Source: Actinomadura barringtoniae (GTDB taxonomy: Bacteria; Actinomycetota; Actinomycetes; Streptosporangiales; Streptosporangiaceae). From it: a stretch of 64,000 nucleotides of DNA. The stretch is from the NCBI RefSeq assembly GCF_017573505.1, contig NZ_JAGEOJ010000027.1:62001-126000 (forward strand), read 5' to 3'. The notes beneath the pieces were generated by a model. The model had not been told where the DNA came from. It saw only the letters and a list, made by a program, of their open reading frames with translations, and made no database searches. The translations under genes were made by a program, and so were the position numbers. Below, one piece after another: positions 41,800 to 52,734 of the stretch. Position 1 is the first letter of the stretch; every line of letters begins with the position of its first letter.

Positions 41800-41927
41800 A
41801 GAGGTTCCCTTTCAAAGAGTCGCTGGGAACCCGGGGCGGGGGCCGGGCCGGGCTTCCAACACCCGGTTCAGCAAGCCGCATGACTCTACCGACGGATGAT
41901 CTCTAGGGGAATGGCAGACTTTTCTCC

Positions 41928-44009
41928 ATGACCATCAGCTTTCCGCGGCAGAGCGCCCGCACCCGGCGGTTCAGCCTGGGCGTTCCGCGCGCCTTCCAGA
42001 TCGCGGCGGACGGTTCGTACGTCGCGTTCCTGCGGACCAAGGCCGGGGACGATCCGGTCACCTGCCTGTGGACGCTGGACACCGCCACCGGCGAGGAACG
42101 GCTGATCGCCGATCCCGGGGCGATGGACGTTCAGGGCGAGGAGAACCTCCCGGCCGAGGAGCGGGCCCGGCGCGAGCGCGCGCGGGAGCAGGCGGGCGGG
42201 ATCGTCGGCTACGCCGTGGATCGCGAGGTCAGGCAGGCCGCGTTCAGCCTGGGCGGGCAGCTGTTCGTCGCCGATCTGCGCGCCGGATCGGTGCGTGCCC
42301 TGGAGGCGCAGACGCCGGTGTTCGACCCGCGCCTGGACCCGGCGGGGCGCCGGATCGCCTATGTCTCCGGGCGGACGCTGCGGGTGTTCGAGCTCGGGTC
42401 CGGTGAGGATCGCGCGCTCGTTCAGCCGGAGAGCGAGCAGGTCTCCTACGGGCTCGCGGAGTTCGTCGCGGCCGAGGAGATGGAACGGATGCGCGGCCAC
42501 TGGTGGTCACCCGACGGCGGGACGCTGCTCGTGGCGCGGGTGGACGAGACGCCCGTGCAGCGCTGGCACATCGCCGACCCGGCCAACCCCGACCGGCCGG
42601 CGACCGAGATCGCCTACCCGGCGGCCGGGACGCCGAACGCGATCGTGTCGCTCGTGCTGCTCAAGGTGGAAGCCGCGAGCGGCCGGGTCGGCGTGGCCTG
42701 GGACCGGGGCGAGTTCCCGTACGTGGTGACGGCCGCCTGGGACCGCCAGGGCCTGCTGATCGTCGTGCAGTCGCGGGACCAGCGCAGCCAGCGGGTGCTG
42801 ACCGTCGACCCCAGCAACGGCGAGGCCTCGCTGCTGCACAACGCGCACGACGCGATCTGGACCGACATCGTCACGGGCCTGCCCGCCCGTACGGGCAAGG
42901 GCGAGCTCATCTGGGTCGCCGAGGACCGCGAGACCGACACCCGGCGCATCACGATCGCCGGGGAGCCGGTGACGCCGGGCGGCCTCCAGGTCCGTTCGGT
43001 GCTGGGCGTCGAGGGCGACCGGATCCTGTTCACCGCCTCCGAGGAGCCGACCGAGGTGCACGTCTGGTCGTACGGGCCGGACGGCGTCGAGCGGCTCAGC
43101 GACGGCCAGGGCGTCTTCGGCGGCACCCGTTCGGGCCAGGTCACCGTGCTGAACGGGTCGCGCCTGGACCGGGTCGGCGTCTCGGTGGAGGTGCGGACCC
43201 CGGCGGGCACGTGGGCGATCGAGTCCAAGGCCGAGACCCCGGTGATCACCCCGACGGTCGAGCTGATCAGGTCGGGTGAGCGGGAGATCCGGACCGCGAT
43301 CGTGCTGCCGACCGGCTGGGAGCCGAGTCAGGGCCGCCTGCCGGTGCTGATGGACCCGTACGGCGGGCCGCACGCCCAGCGGGTGCTGGCCGTGCAGCGC
43401 GCCTACTGCGAGGCCCAGTGGCTGGCCGACCAGGGCTTCGCGGTCGTGATCGCCGACGGCCGCGGCACGCCGGGACGCGGCCCGGTCTGGGACCGCGCGA
43501 TCCGGGGCGACTTCGTGGGCCCGGTCATCGAGGACCAGGTCACCGCGCTGGAGGAGGCGGCCCGCCGCCACCCCGGCGCCCTCGACCTCGACCGGGTCGC
43601 CATCCGCGGCTGGTCGTTCGGCGGCTGGCTGGCCGCCCTGGCCGTGCTGCGCCGCCCGGACGTGTTCCACGCGGCGGTGTCCGGCGCGCCGGTGACCGAC
43701 TGGCGGCTGTACGACACCCACTACACCGAGCGCTACCTGGGCCACCCCGACGAGGAGCCGGAGAATTACGCGGCCAACTCGCTCATCGACGACGCCGGGA
43801 AGCTGGAGCGCCCGCTCCTGCTGATCCACGGCCTCGCCGACGACAACGTGGTGGCGGCCCACACGCTGCGCCTGTCCTCGGCGCTGCTCGCGGCGGGCCG
43901 TCCCCACACCGTTCTCCCGCTGTCGGGCGTCACCCACATGACCCCGCAGGAGGTCGTCGCCGAGAACCTCCTGCACCTTCAGGTGGAATTCCTCAAGCGC
44001 AACCTGTGA
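41928..44009 (+). CDS. S9-family prolyl oligopeptidase (DPP IV-like)
   Basis: 693 aa. The N-terminal 440 residues are a beta-propeller of the DPP IV type (FSLGVPRAFQIAADGSYVAF, EMERMRGHWWSPDGGTLLVAR). The catalytic domain has PVLMDPYGGPHAQRV, the nucleophile elbow IRGWSFGGWLAAL, the aspartate in LIHGLADDNV and the histidine in SGVTHMTPQE. All triad residues are present. No signal peptide is seen, so it is cytoplasmic and cleaves short proline-containing peptides. A palindrome shared with another locus follows. Confidence 0.92.
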   Translation: MTISFPRQSARTRRFSLGVPRAFQIAADGSYVAFLRTKAGDDPVTCLWTLDTATGEERLIADPGAMDVQGEENLPAEERARRERAREQAGGIVGYAVDREVRQAAFSLGGQLFVADLRAGSVRALEAQTPVFDPRLDPAGRRIAYVSGRTLRVFELGSGEDRALVQPESEQVSYGLAEFVAAEEMERMRGHWWSPDGGTLLVARVDETPVQRWHIADPANPDRPATEIAYPAAGTPNAIVSLVLLKVEAASGRVGVAWDRGEFPYVVTAAWDRQGLLIVVQSRDQRSQRVLTVDPSNGEASLLHNAHDAIWTDIVTGLPARTGKGELIWVAEDRETDTRRITIAGEPVTPGGLQVRSVLGVEGDRILFTASEEPTEVHVWSYGPDGVERLSDGQGVFGGTRSGQVTVLNGSRLDRVGVSVEVRTPAGTWAIESKAETPVITPTVELIRSGEREIRTAIVLPTGWEPSQGRLPVLMDPYGGPHAQRVLAVQRAYCEAQWLADQGFAVVIADGRGTPGRGPVWDRAIRGDFVGPVIEDQVTALEEAARRHPGALDLDRVAIRGWSFGGWLAALAVLRRPDVFHAAVSGAPVTDWRLYDTHYTERYLGHPDEEPENYAANSLIDDAGKLERPLLLIHGLADDNVVAAHTLRLSSALLAAGRPHTVLPLSGVTHMTPQEVVAENLLHLQVEFLKRNL

Positions 44010-44017
44010 CACCTCGC

Positions 44018-44090
44018 AACCCCGCCGATCTTGCTCTCATCGCCCCTACACAGCCCCCAGAAGGGCGCTGAGAGCAAGATCGGCGGGGTT
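44018..44090. terminator. long palindrome between S9 peptidase and ABC exporter (dispersed repeat copy 1)
   Basis: A 22-bp perfect outer stem has arms 44018-44039 and 44069-44090, each carrying GATCTTGCTCTCA or its complement. One mismatch is followed by a further CGCCC/GGGCG pairing. The gene ends on both sides converge here, so it is likely a bidirectional terminator. The same core recurs at 58445-58507. Confidence 0.9.
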
Positions 44091-44092
44091 GG

Positions 44093-45826
44093 TCAGGACT
44101 GCCAGGAGCGCCAGAGGGAGGCGTAGGAGCCGTCGGCCTCCAGGAGCTCCTCGTGGGTGCCGAGCTCGGTGATGCGCCCGCCTTCCACCACCGCGACGCG
44201 GTCCGCGTCGTGGGCGGTGTGGAGGCGGTGCGCGATCGCCACGACCGTACGGCCGTCCAGCACCGCCGCCAGCGAACGCTCCAGGCGGCGGGCGGCCCGC
44301 GGGTCCAGGAGCGAGGTCGCCTCGTCCAGGACCAGGGTGTGCGGGTCGGCGAGCACCAGCCGGGCCAGCGCGAGCTGCTGCGCCTGCGCGGGCGACAGGG
44401 TCTCGCCGCCGGAGCCGACCTCGGCGTCCAGGCCTGGCCCGTCCCACTCGACGGCGTCCAGGGCCGCGCGGACCTGGTCGTCGGTCGCGTCCGGGCGGGC
44501 CATCACCAGGTTGTCGCGGAGCGTGCCGCGGAACACGTGGTGCTCCTGGGTGACCAGCGCGACGTGGCCGCGCAGCTCGTCCAGCGGCAGCTCCACCAGC
44601 GGAACGCGCCCGGCCTGGTCGCCGTTGCCAACCGTCACCGAGCCCGTACGGGGGGCGTCGATGCCCGCGAGCAGGCGGCCGAGCGTTGACTTGCCCGCGC
44701 CGCTCGGACCGACCATGGCCAGCCGCTCCCCCGGCCGCAGTTCCAGATCCACGCCGTGCAGCACGTCGTGGCCCTCGCGGTAGGAGTACGTGGCCTTCTG
44801 GACCGAAAGCCGTTCCCCGTCGGGGCGGCGGCCGTTCGGCCTTCTGTCCTCGGGAACGTTGCCCACGCCGAGCAGCCGCGCCAGCGAGGCGCCGCCCAGC
44901 TGCAGCTCGTCGAGCCAGCTCAGCAGCATGTCGAGCGGGCCGACCAGTTGCTGGACGTACAGCGTCGCGGCGGTGACCTGGGCCAGCGAGGCCATCCCGT
45001 GGATGTGGAGGAGCCCGCCGATCAGCAGCGTCGCCGCCACCGGCAGCACGTAGCTCATCTCGATCACCGGGTAGAGGACCGTGCGCAGGCCCAGCGTGTA
45101 GCGCTCGACCTCGTAGGACGACCCGATGTCGCCGTCGGTGCGGCGGTGCCGCCGGTCCGACAGCCGCAGCGCCTCGACGGTACGGGCGCCGTTCACGGTC
45201 TCGGCCAGCCCGTCGGTGAGCTCGGCCCAGCGGGCGCTCTCGCGCAGGTAGCCGGCGTGCGCGCGGGGCAGGTACCAGCGCATCACCAGCCAGATCCCCG
45301 GGACGGCCACCAGGGAGGGCACCGCGACCAGCGGTCCGACCAGCACCAGCGCGCCCAGGGTGAACGCGACGGTCACGATGGCGATCAGCGTCTCGGGAAC
45401 GGCGTAGCGGACGGTGGTGCCGAGCGCGTCCACGTCCCGCGACGTACGGGTCACCAGGTCGCCCGTCCCGGCCCGTTCGACCCGGGACAGCGGCAGCGCC
45501 AGCACCCGGTCGACGAACTCCTCGCGCAGCTCGGCCAGCACCCGCTCACCGAGCCGCGCCGAGTAGTAGTAGGCGTACCGGATCAGCACGCCCTGCACGA
45601 TCACGAACCCGGCGATCGCCAGGCCCGTGGTGTCGATGCGGGCGTCGCCGCGCTGCACGCCCTCGACCAGGTCGCCCAGCAGCCGCGGCGTGACCAGGCC
45701 GGCCACGGCCGCCAGGGCGTGCAGCGCCAGCGCCCCGAACAGGGCCCGCGGGTGGCGCAGCGTCAGCCGCCGCGCGTACGCCCGCACCTGCGCCGGCGAG
45801 GCGACCGGCAGGATCTCGGTGCTCAT
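44093..45826 (-). CDS. ABC exporter, fused permease-ATPase half transporter
   Basis: 577 aa with a six-helix exporter domain (residues 30-300) and a C-terminal ATPase. Walker A is VGPSGAGKST, the Q-loop VTQEHHVF, Walker B LVLDEATSLLD and the switch histidine VVAIAHRL. The signature reads LSPAQAQQLALAR in place of LSGGQ, so it is only partly canonical. It overlaps the second half-transporter by 4 bases, so the two should pair as a heterodimer. The substrate could be a peptide, lipid or drug. Confidence 0.9.
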   Translation of the reverse strand: MSTEILPVASPAQVRAYARRLTLRHPRALFGALALHALAAVAGLVTPRLLGDLVEGVQRGDARIDTTGLAIAGFVIVQGVLIRYAYYYSARLGERVLAELREEFVDRVLALPLSRVERAGTGDLVTRTSRDVDALGTTVRYAVPETLIAIVTVAFTLGALVLVGPLVAVPSLVAVPGIWLVMRWYLPRAHAGYLRESARWAELTDGLAETVNGARTVEALRLSDRRHRRTDGDIGSSYEVERYTLGLRTVLYPVIEMSYVLPVAATLLIGGLLHIHGMASLAQVTAATLYVQQLVGPLDMLLSWLDELQLGGASLARLLGVGNVPEDRRPNGRRPDGERLSVQKATYSYREGHDVLHGVDLELRPGERLAMVGPSGAGKSTLGRLLAGIDAPRTGSVTVGNGDQAGRVPLVELPLDELRGHVALVTQEHHVFRGTLRDNLVMARPDATDDQVRAALDAVEWDGPGLDAEVGSGGETLSPAQAQQLALARLVLADPHTLVLDEATSLLDPRAARRLERSLAAVLDGRTVVAIAHRLHTAHDADRVAVVEGGRITELGTHEELLEADGSYASLWRSWQS

Positions 45827-47532
45827 GACGTGGTCACTGCCTCCCCTCTCGTCACGGTCGCCGCGTAGCGCGGCTCGTCGTCCAGCAGTTCGCGGTGCGC
45901 GCCCTCGGCGAGCACCCTTCCGTCCTCGACGTAGACCACGTGGTCGGCCCGGTCGAGGACCAGCGGGCTGGTCGTGCAGACCACGGTCGTACGGCCCGCG
46001 CGGGCGGCGCCGAGCCGGCCGGCGATGCGGGCCTCGGTGTGGGCGTCGACCGCGCTGGTCGGCTCCACCAGGACCAGCACGTCGGGGCCCGCCGCCAGCG
46101 CCCGGACCAGCCGCAGCCGCTGCTGCTGGCCGCCGGAGAACTCGCGCCCGGCCTCGACCACGTGGGCGTCCAGCCCGACCGCGTCGACGATGTCCTCGGC
46201 CGAGGCCGCCTGAATCGCCGCCTCCAGAGCCCCGGGCCCAAGAGATCCTCCTCCCAGCGACTCGCGGAGCGGGCCGGAGAAGAGGCGGTCCTCGTTGACC
46301 GCGACCAGGATCCGGTCGCGGACGCCCTCGACCTCGCTCAGCGGAACGCCGCCGAACGTCACGTCGGCGTCGGCGTAGCGGCCCAGCCGGTCGGCGATCG
46401 CCTGGGCGTCGCGCGGGTCGGCGGCGGCCACGGCGGTGAGCCGTCCGGGCCGTACGACCAGGCCGGACGCATGATCGACCAGCTCGTCGCCGTCGGGCCG
46501 CCGGGAGCCGGTGCCGGTGATCTCAGGCTCCAGGGCCAGCAGCCGGCACACCCGCCCGGCCGCGACGTGGGCCTTGGTGAGCTTGCCCGCGGCCTCCCCG
46601 ACCGTGCGGAGCGGCTCGATCAGGAAGACCGCGTACCCGTAGAACGAGACCAGCTGCCCGGGCGTGATCTTGCCGTCCACGGCGAAGTGGGCGCCCATCC
46701 AGGTGACCAGCGCGACCAGCAGGCCCGGCAGCAGCACCTCGGCGCCGCTGAGCCGTGACTCGGCGTGCGCCTCGTGGACGCCCGCCGCGCGCACCCGCTG
46801 CGACTCCGCCCGGTAGCGGCCCGCGTACAGGCTCTCGCCGCCGATGCCGCGCAGCACGCGCAGGCCCGCGACCAGGTCGGTGGCGCGGCCGTTCAGCTCG
46901 CCGACCAGCTCGCGGTGGCGGGTCTCGCGCTCGCGCAGCGGCCGCAGCATCGGGGCGGCGATCGCCAGGATCACCGGGACGCCGATCAGCACGACCAGGC
47001 CGAGCGGCGGCGAGGTGGTGAGCAGGATCGCCGAGACGACGATGATCGCGACCACCGCGCCCGAGCCGCGGCCCAGGATGTCCATGCCCTCGCCGATGTG
47101 GGCGACGTCCGAAATGCCCACGCTGACGACTTCTCCGGCGCTGAGTCGCTTCGGCAATGTGGCGCCGAGGCGAGTCGACTGGCGGATCACGACCTGGACG
47201 GTGCGGTAGGCGGCGGCGAGCCAGTTGAAGACCGAGAAGCGGTGCCTGATCACGCCGCTGGTGGCCTGGAAGGCGCCCAGCACGAGCAGGACGCCCGCCC
47301 ACAGGGCGAGCGCCGAGGCGTCCTTGGCAGCCACCCCCTCATCGATGGCGCGGCCTATCACGCCGGGCATGAGGGCCTGGCTGAGCATCCAGATCACACC
47401 GAGCGTGGCGCCTGCGGCCACGGAGCGTGCCTGGGTCCGGGTCAGCCAGATCAGGTAGCGTGCCGGCGATCGATGGTCCGGGGTCCCGGGATCTTGGACC
47501 GGCAACGATTTCACACGCCGGAGGGTAAGCAT
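45823..47532 (-). CDS. ABC exporter half transporter with degenerate ATPase
   Basis: About 569 aa from ATG 47532. The six-helix exporter domain covers residues 30-310. The ATPase half keeps the signature FSGGQQQRLRLVRALA but lacks a Walker A: the place reads AAADPRDAQAIA. Walker B is VLVLVEPTSAVD with no aspartate, and the switch histidine is replaced in TTSPLVLDRADH. So this subunit cannot make a complete ATP site on its own and supplies only the signature to the site of the partner encoded next to it. The start is weakly supported. Confidence 0.85.
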   Translation of the reverse strand: MLTLRRVKSLPVQDPGTPDHRSPARYLIWLTRTQARSVAAGATLGVIWMLSQALMPGVIGRAIDEGVAAKDASALALWAGVLLVLGAFQATSGVIRHRFSVFNWLAAAYRTVQVVIRQSTRLGATLPKRLSAGEVVSVGISDVAHIGEGMDILGRGSGAVVAIIVVSAILLTTSPPLGLVVLIGVPVILAIAAPMLRPLRERETRHRELVGELNGRATDLVAGLRVLRGIGGESLYAGRYRAESQRVRAAGVHEAHAESRLSGAEVLLPGLLVALVTWMGAHFAVDGKITPGQLVSFYGYAVFLIEPLRTVGEAAGKLTKAHVAAGRVCRLLALEPEITGTGSRRPDGDELVDHASGLVVRPGRLTAVAAADPRDAQAIADRLGRYADADVTFGGVPLSEVEGVRDRILVAVNEDRLFSGPLRESLGGGSLGPGALEAAIQAASAEDIVDAVGLDAHVVEAGREFSGGQQQRLRLVRALAAGPDVLVLVEPTSAVDAHTEARIAGRLGAARAGRTTVVCTTSPLVLDRADHVVYVEDGRVLAEGAHRELLDDEPRYAATVTRGEAVTTS

Positions 47533-47787
47533 CACGCGGAGCGAATCTCGAATGATTTTCCGGCCGGGAGGCCTGATCACCGCAAGGAACGCATGCGGAC
47601 ATAACCGCCATTACGGACTCCGGGGATGCGCGATAACGATCAGAGACGCTAAGGTCGAGGTATCACGGAGTGACGTTCTTCTCCGCTCCCATCCGGGACA
47701 CCGGCGGCTAGGCAGATGCCGCTGCCCGATGCGGCCCTTGTCATGGGCCGCCGCCGCCATCCCTCGCCGACAGTCCGGACTTTTCTT

Positions 47788-49008
47788 GTGAGCACTATCA
47801 GTCAGCGCGCATATCCTGCCCACGCGGGCGCTGAGGAGCGGGTCGACCTGCTCCTCATCGGCCACGACGCGGCCGATGTCTTCCTGGTCGAGCAGATGCT
47901 CGCCGGGAGCGGGCTGGACGCACGGATCTCGGTGGCGGACGGCCTGGACACCGCACGCGAGAAGCTGACCCGCCGCACGCAGTGCATCATCTTCGACCTG
48001 TCCGCCCCCGACCTCGAGCGGATCGAGGGCCTGCGCCAGGTCCTGCAGCTGTCCGGCCAAGCCGCCGTGGTGGTTCTGACCGGCATCGACGACGTTCACC
48101 TCGGCACCCGGGCGGTGGCCGCCGGCGCCGAGGACTACCTGGTCAAGCAGCAGGTGGACGGCCCGCTGCTGGCACGTGCCATCCGCTACTCGATCGAGCG
48201 CAAGCGCTCGGAGGAGACCGAGCGGCGGCTGGTCGAGGCCCGCATGATGGGCCGCGAGAACGCCCGCCTGGAGCGCGGCCTGCTGCCCGTTCCACTGATC
48301 GACGACCCGTCCCTGCGGCACGACACCCGCTACCGGCCCGGCCGGCGCCGGGCCCTGCTCGGCGGCGACTTCTACGACACCGTGCAGACCGAGGGCGGCG
48401 CGGTGCACCTGATGATCGGCGACGTCTGCGGGCACGGCCCCGACGAGGCCGCGCTCGGCGTGCAGCTGCGGATGGCCTGGCGGACACTGGTGCTGGCCGG
48501 GCACGGCGGCGAGCAGCTGCTGGGCACGCTGGACACCGTTCTCGGGCACGAACGGCGCAGCGAGGAGATCTTCACCACGCTGTGCATGATCACGATCGCG
48601 CCGTCCGGCCGTACCGCCCGGATGCACCTGGCCGGACACCCCGCGCCGCTGCTGTTCCGCGGCGACGGTGAGGGCGGCCGTGAGGTCATGGCGCTGCCGG
48701 AGTACGCGCACGGACCGGCCCTCGGCCTGGTGCCGGGCGCCGAGTGGCCGACCACCGAGATCGACCTCGGCGAGTCCTGGGCGCTGATGCTCTACACCGA
48801 CGGCCTCATCGAGGGGCGCATCGGCGAGGGCTCGGCCCGCCTGGGCACCGACGGGCTGGTCCGGCTGGCCCGCAAGGCGCGCGAACGAGGCGCCAGCGGC
48901 CGGGCGCTGATCGACGCGCTGGTGACCGATGTCGAGGAGCTGAACGGCGGGGCGCTCACCGACGACCTCGCTGTACTGCTTCTTTCCCGGTCTCACCACC
49001 TCGCCTAG
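47788..49008 (+). CDS. receiver domain-PP2C (SpoIIE-type) serine phosphatase
   Basis: About 406 aa from GTG 47788; ATG 47743 or 47716 would add up to 24 residues. The receiver domain at residues 15-135 has the phosphoacceptor in CIIFDLSAPDLERIEGL, then VVVLTGIDD and YLVKQQ. The SpoIIE-like phosphatase at residues 180-400 has LLGGDFYDTV, GDVCGHGPDEAA, HPAPLLF, YTDGLIEG and the last metal aspartate in LTDDLAVLLL. Such proteins dephosphorylate anti-sigma factor antagonists in response to a two-component signal. No partner kinase or anti-sigma gene is adjacent. Confidence 0.88.
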   Translation: MSTISQRAYPAHAGAEERVDLLLIGHDAADVFLVEQMLAGSGLDARISVADGLDTAREKLTRRTQCIIFDLSAPDLERIEGLRQVLQLSGQAAVVVLTGIDDVHLGTRAVAAGAEDYLVKQQVDGPLLARAIRYSIERKRSEETERRLVEARMMGRENARLERGLLPVPLIDDPSLRHDTRYRPGRRRALLGGDFYDTVQTEGGAVHLMIGDVCGHGPDEAALGVQLRMAWRTLVLAGHGGEQLLGTLDTVLGHERRSEEIFTTLCMITIAPSGRTARMHLAGHPAPLLFRGDGEGGREVMALPEYAHGPALGLVPGAEWPTTEIDLGESWALMLYTDGLIEGRIGEGSARLGTDGLVRLARKARERGASGRALIDALVTDVEELNGGALTDDLAVLLLSRSHHLA

Positions 49009-49061
49009 CGGCTCGGCGGCGAACCGCGAAAGGGCGAGCGCGACATCGCTTCGCGATCTTC

Positions 49062-49093
49062 GCGGGGAACCTCGCCTTCGGCTCGTTCCCCGC
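49062..49093 (+). terminator. hairpin terminator after the phosphatase gene
   Basis: Stem GCGGGGAAC / GTTCCCCGC (49062-49070, 49085-49093), with a GCC/GGC inner pairing around TTC. It lies 54 bases past the phosphatase stop. The rest of the 288-base gap before sdhC holds the sdh promoter area and two copies of GCCTGTGGCTAT (49227 and 49293), the second covering the sdhC start. Confidence 0.75.
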
Positions 49094-49296
49094 TCAGGTA
49101 GCGCGCTCGCGCGTGGGTGAGACGGCGAACAAGTACTACACGCTGTAGTTCCCGCAGGTCCTGTGAGGTCCCTCACCTTCGCACGAAGGTTAAAAACGCC
49201 CTAAAGCCCGCGCTGCACGGTTCATAGCCTGTGGCTATCGAAACGACAGCCGCGATGACTTGGATCTCTCGCCGGACGCGGACTTAACGTTCGCCT

Positions 49297-49986
49297 GTGG
49301 CTATAGCGATACCTGCGATCTATCGATCGACCGTCGGCAAGAAGGCCGTCATGGCCGTCAGCGGCAGCATCATGGTGGGCTTCCTGGTCCTTCACATGAT
49401 CGGGAACCTGAAGATCTTCCTGGGCGAGGACGACTTCAACCACTACGCGCACTGGCTGCGCACGATGGGCGAGCCCGCGGTGCCCTACCGCACCGTGCTG
49501 ACGATCCTCGAGGTCGTGCTGGTCGTCGCGGTCGTGCTGCACATGTGGTCGGCGATCTCGCTGGCCCGGCGGGCCTCGGCCGCCCGCCCGGTCAAGTACC
49601 AGTCGAAGAAGAAGAGCCACGCGCAGGGCTACGCCGTCCACACGATGCGCTACGGCGGCGTCATCATCGCGGTCTACATCGTCTGGCACCTGCTGGACCT
49701 GACGTTCTTCGTGGTGAACCCGAAGGGCTCGGGCGCGACCCCCTACGACCGGATGGTGGCCGACTTCGACCCGTCCCGCTGGTTCATCACGCTGTTCTAC
49801 GTCGTGGCGATCCTGCTGGTCGGCCTGCACCTGAACCACGGCATCTGGAGCGCGTTCCAAACCCTCGGCCTGCGCAGCCCGCGCAGCAACAAGGCGCTGC
49901 GCGCCCTCGCCGCCGGCGTCGCCGGGCTGGTGACGCTCGGCTTCGTGTCCGTGCCGCTGTCCATCACCTTTGGGTTGGTGAGCTGA
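49297..49986 (+). CDS. sdhC: succinate dehydrogenase cytochrome b subunit
   Basis: 229 aa from GTG 49297. This is the b558-type membrane anchor with five helices: KKAVMAVSGSIMVGFLVLHMIGNL, TVLTILEVVLVVAVVLHMWSAI, MRYGGVIIAVYIVWHLLDLTFF, WFITLFYVVAILLVGLHLNHGIWS and a fifth at residues 205-225. Histidines in LHMIGN, LHMWSA, VWHLLD and LHLNHG are the di-heme ligands of menaquinone-linked complex II. It opens the sdhCAB operon, two bases ahead of sdhA. Confidence 0.92.
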   Translation: MAIAIPAIYRSTVGKKAVMAVSGSIMVGFLVLHMIGNLKIFLGEDDFNHYAHWLRTMGEPAVPYRTVLTILEVVLVVAVVLHMWSAISLARRASAARPVKYQSKKKSHAQGYAVHTMRYGGVIIAVYIVWHLLDLTFFVVNPKGSGATPYDRMVADFDPSRWFITLFYVVAILLVGLHLNHGIWSAFQTLGLRSPRSNKALRALAAGVAGLVTLGFVSVPLSITFGLVS

Positions 49987-49988
49987 AC

Positions 49989-51928
<1,940 letters not shown>

Positions 51929-51929
<1 letters not shown>

Positions 51930-52681
51930 TGAAACTGACACTGCGCGTCTGGCGCCAGAACGGTCCGCAGGACAAGGGCAAAATGGTCGAGTACCCGGTC
52001 GACGACATCTCCCCCGACGCGTCGTTCCTGGAGATGCTGGACGTCCTGAACGAGGAGCTCATCGCCAAGGGCGAGGAGCCGGTCGCGTTCGACCACGACT
52101 GCCGCGAGGGCATCTGCGGCATGTGCTCGCTGGTCATCAACGGCACCCCGCACGGGCCCGAGAAGATGACCACGACCTGCCAGCTGCACATGCGCAAGTT
52201 CTCCGACGGCGAGGTCATCGACGTCGAGCCGTGGCGGGCCAAGGCCTTCCCGGTCGTCAAGGACCTGGTCGTGGACCGGTCGGCGTTCGACGACATCATC
52301 AAGGCCGGCGGCTATATCACCGCCCCGACCGGCACCGCCCCCGAGGCGCACTCGACGCCCGTGCCGAAGCCCGACGCCGACAAGGCCTTCGAGGCCGCCG
52401 AGTGCATCGGCTGCGGCGCGTGCGTCGCGGCCTGCCCGAACGGCTCGGCGTCGCTGTTCCTCGGCGCCAAGGTGAGCCACCTCGGCCTGATGCCGCAGGG
52501 CCAGCCGGAACGCTGGGACCGCGTCGTCGACATGATGGAGGCGCACGACGAGGCCGGCTTCGGTGGCTGCACCAACACCGGCGAGTGCACCGCGGCCTGC
52601 CCGAAGGGCATCTCGCTGGACTTCATCGGCCGCCTGAACGGCGACTACCTGAAGGCCACCGTAGGCGGCAAGAAGAAGTAA
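51929..52681 (+). CDS. sdhB: succinate dehydrogenase iron-sulfur subunit
   Basis: 250 aa. The [2Fe-2S] site is HDCREGICGMCSLVING with TTCQLHM; the cluster cysteines for [4Fe-4S]/[3Fe-4S] are in CIGCGACVAACPNGSA and CTNTGECTAACPKGI. It carries electrons from SdhA to the membrane anchor. A 16-bp hairpin ends the operon. A second, less similar iron-sulfur subunit at 60736 belongs to the other sdh operon. Confidence 0.93.
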
Positions 52682-52690
52682 CCGCTTCCG

Positions 52691-52733
52691 AAGAGGCCTC
52701 GCCCGGACCCCCGTGTCCCGGGCGAGGCCTCTT
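52691..52733. terminator. bidirectional hairpin between sdhB and the histidine kinase
   Basis: Perfect 16-bp stem, AAGAGGCCTCGCCCGG (52691-52706) / CCGGGCGAGGCCTCTT (52718-52733), with an 11-base loop, placed between the convergent sdhB and sensor-kinase stops. It is flanked by A and T on opposite sides, so it can work for both. Confidence 0.92.
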
Positions 52734-52734
52734 T

